Shown in pieces: positions 60,449 to 64,000 of a stretch of 64,000 bases of DNA. The position numbers and the translations under genes were made by a program. The stretch lies in NCBI RefSeq assembly GCF_007991455.1, contig NZ_BJYJ01000009.1:109693-173692 (forward strand), given 5' to 3'. The notes beneath the pieces are model-generated. The model ran no database searches. It saw nothing but the letters and a program-made list of their open reading frames with translations, and was not told where the DNA came from. The stretch is from Chryseobacterium hagamense. Lineage in GTDB: Bacteria > Bacteroidota > Bacteroidia > Flavobacteriales > Weeksellaceae. Each line of letters opens with the position of its first letter. The first letter of the stretch is position 1.

Positions 60449-63400
60449 CTATTGCTTTGATTTAGTTGGCTGGCATAATGAGCAAGGATTACCATTTGTT
60501 CCTCCTTTATCTCCTTTAATATAAACTGGTTTTGTACTATAATTTTTTCGTGGAGGGGATTTAAGATTATCCTGTTTAGGAAGTTCATTATAATTAGGAG
60601 CATTTTTAGGATTTGTTGCACCTAATGAATTTAAATAATTTTGCAATTGCTCTCCAAATGAAAATTTGCTTTTAGGATCAAAATAATTTGCTCCGAATTC
60701 AGCTCCAAATTTATCGCTAGGCAAATCTTCATAACTATATGCAGAATGTTCTGCAAACATAACATCTGACGCTTCCTGCGCATATCCATCTTGCAATGAT
60801 TCACTGACTGGATTCATCCTAGATTCTCCTAAAGTTTTTAAAGACACAGAACCACCTTTTGCCAACACTTCTGCTTGAGCTCTACTTTTATCTTGTTTAT
60901 AGTTATAGGCTCTACCTGCATAAAATAGAAAATGTACCATATCAATCCAACCGCCTTCGGTTGTATAGATATATCTTCCATCCCGGTTATTAAAATATGC
61001 CGTACTAGTAGGAAGACTTCTACCTTGGCTCCAACTAAATTCAGTGTTTCCTAATCTTGACATTGCTGCTGCTGCATTCGCACCTGAAAGCGTTCCCATT
61101 CTAGAAGGTGTATTATTGAATGTTCTCAAGAACACAGCTATTGTCCCGACAAGAGGTAAAATAGGATATCTTCCATCCGGATCAGTAAATCTTATAGGAT
61201 TATCAAATGCATAAGCATACGGCGACCAGCTCGGCATTTTCTCCGCCAGCGGATCCACCCCATACCAAATACTCAATCTAGGATTATAATACCTCGCTCC
61301 ATAATAATAAAGACCGGTTTCGCTGTCTAACTCTTTGGCATTAAACTTATAAGGATTAGGATACTTGCCGGTTACCTGCTGTTCTACAAATGTTTCCCCG
61401 AATGGTAAATTTAAGAAAAATTGGGTAGCAATACCATCGCCATCCGTCACAAAGGTGCCGGTTCCCAGATAATCCCCGTGGATATAATAAATTCCGTTCT
61501 GTGCGGAACCCGATTTCAGCTCTGTATCGATACTCTGTACATCAAGTCCTGCCTTTTCCGCATACCGGTTGAAATCCGCCCGGGGATCAGGATCAGGGGC
61601 TGCATTGCTTCCTGCTACTGAGGTGGAATCCTGGGATCTGCTGATATTTCCGCTGTTGGTGGAAAGGTAGCTGGCTATTCTTTGGGTTCCTGCATAGTAA
61701 TGTTTGGTATATTTCCCGTCCGAAGTTACCGTCATGAAAGGATTCGGATAGACCGAGTAGGACTGCAAAGACATCGAGCCGTCAACCAGGGCACCATTCT
61801 GGTACAATTGTGACTGCTGGCCCAGAATATACTTGATGGTCCTCTCATTTTTGTCGTCATATACGTTGTACTGGTAAATGCCTTCGTCTTCCGAAGAATA
61901 GGCCTTCATGTTATTCTCTTCGTCCCAATACATATATCTTGCCCCCAATGGTGATCCGTCGGCTGCGGGATTACCGTTAAGGTCATATTTAAACAGATTG
62001 TTCGTATTGGTAGCCTGGTCCAGAACAGAATCCGCTCTGTGCGTACCGCTTAAATAGGTGTAAAGATTATTGTAGGTATTCAAAGGATCAACCGTACCCT
62101 GGTGGATTACCGTCTGCTTTTTGGTATCGATTCCGCTGCTGTTGGTATAGCTCAGCGATGTGCTGTAGCTTGAAGCAATATTGTTCGGATCCGTATGATC
62201 TTCCTTTAACTCTTTGAACATGGAACCTTCCGAAGAGATCAGACGGTTCATGGTATCATAGCCGTAGATCATTTCATACGGTCCTCCCAGCATATTGGGT
62301 GTGGGGTCGGCCGCATTCGTATTCTTGACAACATTACCTACCAGATCGTATTTATATTGATTATTAAGGAATACCGTATAATTGTCTTTTGTGAGGATAT
62401 GGTTTTTTAACATACGCCTGGCGGGATCATACGTATAGACGGAATATGTATCATTCCCATTCACTACTTTGGTCCTCTGTTCATAAAGGTCATATCGGAT
62501 GTCCTTAATATAATCCCCATTCACGTCGCTGGTTACCTGCTTCAGGTTTCCGCCGCGGTCATATTGATAGCTCAGATATTCGCCATCCGGATAACGTATC
62601 CCGGAAATCCTGTTCCAACTGTCATAGGTGTAACTGGTGGTGAAAGACATAACAGGGATATTGTATCCTAAGATGCGCCGCCTTTCCCGCACGATCTCAC
62701 CCATATTTCCATAGAGGTATTGCACAGAACCGGTTCCGTCACCTTTAAATGTAATCCTTCCTTTTCCTGAGCCATTGGTCGCATACTGGTAAACCACGTT
62801 ATTCGGATTAGGCGATCCGTTCGGCAGCGGAGGATAGGTGATGTTGGTCAGCCTGTTTAAGTCATAAGTATAAGCAATATAGTTTTGAGATGCCGTGGAA
62901 CCTGAAAGGTTTGCCGTATATCTTCTGATAAGATTGCCTCCCGCATCATAAACAAATCTTGAAATACCGCGGTCCGGATGATCTTCCCTTATTCTTCTGC
63001 CTCCCATGTCATACGCGTAGGCAGTTGTTTTATTCTCCGGATCTGTGGAAGAGAGAAGCTCTCCTATATTATTATAGTTGAATGTGGTTGACAATACCTG
63101 CCCTCCGACAAAATTGTTTGTTTTAACCACTTTTCCCTCGGCATTGTTAAATGTTTCATATTTCAATGGTACGGCAAGGTTCTGAAGCTGCTGCGTAGTC
63201 TGCTTATACATACTGTTGTCAATCGCATATTTAGTCTCCGTGAGGTTTCCGTCTTCATCAAAACTGTTGACCACCCTGTTTAATGCGTCATATACAACTG
63301 AAGTATAGTATGGTGCCGTGGTAAGCTTCAACTTTTTATTGGCTGCGGCATCCTTATTTTCATCCGTCGGATGGTATTGCTTAACGGCCCTTCCGAAAAC

Positions 63401-64000
63401 GTCGTAGAGCGTAATTCCCGATACGGACATTTTTTCGGTACCGTCTGCTTCGATATCTTTTTTCACCTGCACGGTCCTCCCGGTAAAATCTGCCAAGCTG
63501 ATGGTTTCAATAGGATTGGACGGATTCTGGGGGTCATAGTTCTGGGTAAGAGATCCATAGAGCTTCGGAGGATTCGTTCCGGTTCCCAGCTCCGTATCAA
63601 AATAGCTGTATTTTACCGTATACGGAGATACGCCCACTTCTTTTGGCCCCAGCACGGAAGTCATACGCCCTAAAATATCATACGTATATTGTATCTTGTT
63701 TCCTGCAGGATCCGTAGATTCCAGAACCGTATCAAAACTCGGATCATAAACGGCAGAAGAAGAAACGAAATTATCGGTAACGGTCTGCACATATTTTCCG
63801 GTGGAATCATAAGTGTAAGTCAGTTTATATCCGCTTGGATAGGTAATTACTTTTACATTTCCAAACGGATCATAGGATAGACTGGTCAGTGCAAAGGTTC
63901 CGGGAGAAACTTCAACGGAAATACGGGAGGGATCTCCCGTTGTCTGATCAATCTCGGTGCTTCTGTGGCGAAGCAGCGTATTTCCGGCTCCATATACTTT
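60449..64000 (-). CDS. RHS/YD-repeat protein, 3' part
   Basis: At least 1183 residues; the frame is open to the right edge, so the N-terminus is missing. YD-like repeats run through most of it (YDANG-, YAYDMGGRRIREDH-, YDPFGNV-, YKYDLVGNVVKN-type), followed by the RHS-associated core end (FNAKELDSETGLYYYGARYY, YNPRLSIWYGVDPLAEKMP, FTDPDGRYP). The last ~250 residues after DPDG form the variable tip: GGWIDMVHFLFYAGRAYNYK, SAYSYEDLPSDKFGAEFGAN, FGEQLQNYLNSLG, ending CSLCQPTKSKQ. I cannot assign the tip. Such proteins are shell-like toxin carriers exported by T6SS, T9SS or other routes. Confidence 0.85.
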   Translation of the reverse strand, partial: KVYGAGNTLLRHRSTEIDQTTGDPSRISVEVSPGTFALTSLSYDPFGNVKVITYPSGYKLTYTYDSTGKYVQTVTDNFVSSSAVYDPSFDTVLESTDPAGNKIQYTYDILGRMTSVLGPKEVGVSPYTVKYSYFDTELGTGTNPPKLYGSLTQNYDPQNPSNPIETISLADFTGRTVQVKKDIEADGTEKMSVSGITLYDVFGRAVKQYHPTDENKDAAANKKLKLTTAPYYTSVVYDALNRVVNSFDEDGNLTETKYAIDNSMYKQTTQQLQNLAVPLKYETFNNAEGKVVKTNNFVGGQVLSTTFNYNNIGELLSSTDPENKTTAYAYDMGGRRIREDHPDRGISRFVYDAGGNLIRRYTANLSGSTASQNYIAYTYDLNRLTNITYPPLPNGSPNPNNVVYQYATNGSGKGRITFKGDGTGSVQYLYGNMGEIVRERRRILGYNIPVMSFTTSYTYDSWNRISGIRYPDGEYLSYQYDRGGNLKQVTSDVNGDYIKDIRYDLYEQRTKVVNGNDTYSVYTYDPARRMLKNHILTKDNYTVFLNNQYKYDLVGNVVKNTNAADPTPNMLGGPYEMIYGYDTMNRLISSEGSMFKELKEDHTDPNNIASSYSTSLSYTNSSGIDTKKQTVIHQGTVDPLNTYNNLYTYLSGTHRADSVLDQATNTNNLFKYDLNGNPAADGSPLGARYMYWDEENNMKAYSSEDEGIYQYNVYDDKNERTIKYILGQQSQLYQNGALVDGSMSLQSYSVYPNPFMTVTSDGKYTKHYYAGTQRIASYLSTNSGNISRSQDSTSVAGSNAAPDPDPRADFNRYAEKAGLDVQSIDTELKSGSAQNGIYYIHGDYLGTGTFVTDGDGIATQFFLNLPFGETFVEQQVTGKYPNPYKFNAKELDSETGLYYYGARYYNPRLSIWYGVDPLAEKMPSWSPYAYAFDNPIRFTDPDGRYPILPLVGTIAVFLRTFNNTPSRMGTLSGANAAAAMSRLGNTEFSWSQGRSLPTSTAYFNNRDGRYIYTTEGGWIDMVHFLFYAGRAYNYKQDKSRAQAEVLAKGGSVSLKTLGESRMNPVSESLQDGYAQEASDVMFAEHSAYSYEDLPSDKFGAEFGANYFDPKSKFSFGEQLQNYLNSLGATNPKNAPNYNELPKQDNLKSPPRKNYSTKPVYIKGDKGGTNGNPCSLCQPTKSKQ

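Noticed and set aside
1..64000. tRNA, rRNA and CRISPR arrays
   Set aside because: I scanned the spacers by eye for T-loop sequences, rRNA landmarks and regular short direct repeats with spacers and found none; a short or unusual RNA gene could still be missed.

Overview
The window looks like a chromosome segment of a Flavobacteriia bacterium of the Weeksellaceae, close to Chryseobacterium. Supporting signs are Bacteroidota-type promoter boxes (TAnnTTTG, sometimes with an upstream TTTG about 19 bp away), families such as GLPGLI, DUF5686, BT_3928, OmpP1/FadL, QVGINT-type surface proteins and YD/RHS proteins, an archaeal/eukaryote-type ProRS, and a DnaG without zinc-binding cysteines. I see no rRNA, tRNA or CRISPR array.

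Layout. 1-15.5 kb is mostly housekeeping: methyltransferases, a ZIP metal permease, an OmpP1-like porin with a Gly/Trp-rich lipoprotein, proS, a DUF937-OmpA protein, an NRAMP transporter, grpE-dnaJ, an acyltransferase, a DUF808 protein, a GIY-YIG nuclease flanked by palindromic repeats, and an esterase lipoprotein. 15.5-22.2 kb holds the most striking locus. A five-gene minus-strand operon (two tandem fibrinogen-domain surface proteins, a secreted redoxin and a pair of HTH proteins) faces a tyrosine recombinase gene. Between them lies a 240-bp segment bounded by perfect 21-bp inverted repeats and carrying a textbook Bacteroidota promoter that now points at the recombinase. This reads as an invertible promoter (phase-variation) switch, with the surface operon in the OFF orientation in this assembly.

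22.4-43.5 kb returns to core genes: DedA, prfB, an AAA protein with degenerate Walker motifs, an ABC exporter, MsrAB, alaS, two DUF5686 outer-membrane proteins, a small secreted peptide with a GLPGLI protein, an XRE regulator, folP and DUF1599. An AT-rich ATPase plus HNH nuclease pair resembling Septu defence (43.5-45.4 kb) sits, without spare sequence, between DUF1599 and BT_3928. BT_3928, TerB-like, tpiA and a phytase-like esterase follow. At 50.7-53.6 kb a second copy of the HTH pair lies beside another QVGINT-type protein and an L-type lectin-like surface protein. clpP and dnaG follow.

56.6-64 kb is a polymorphic-toxin locus on the minus strand. It has a large RHS/YD protein (5' end outside the window) with a distinct C-terminal tip, then orphan RHS core ends each carrying a different tip (zinc metallopeptidase-like, a frameshifted lysozyme/transglycosylase-like tip, and a remnant), each followed by a small secreted or lipoprotein gene that is a candidate immunity factor.

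Several families of dispersed intergenic repeats run through the window: a roughly 260-bp element (three copies plus a degenerate trace), a TGACCATTCAC family, and CTTCGAGA/CCTCAG palindromes around the GIY-YIG gene. All function calls come from reading the translated sequences; no database search was run.
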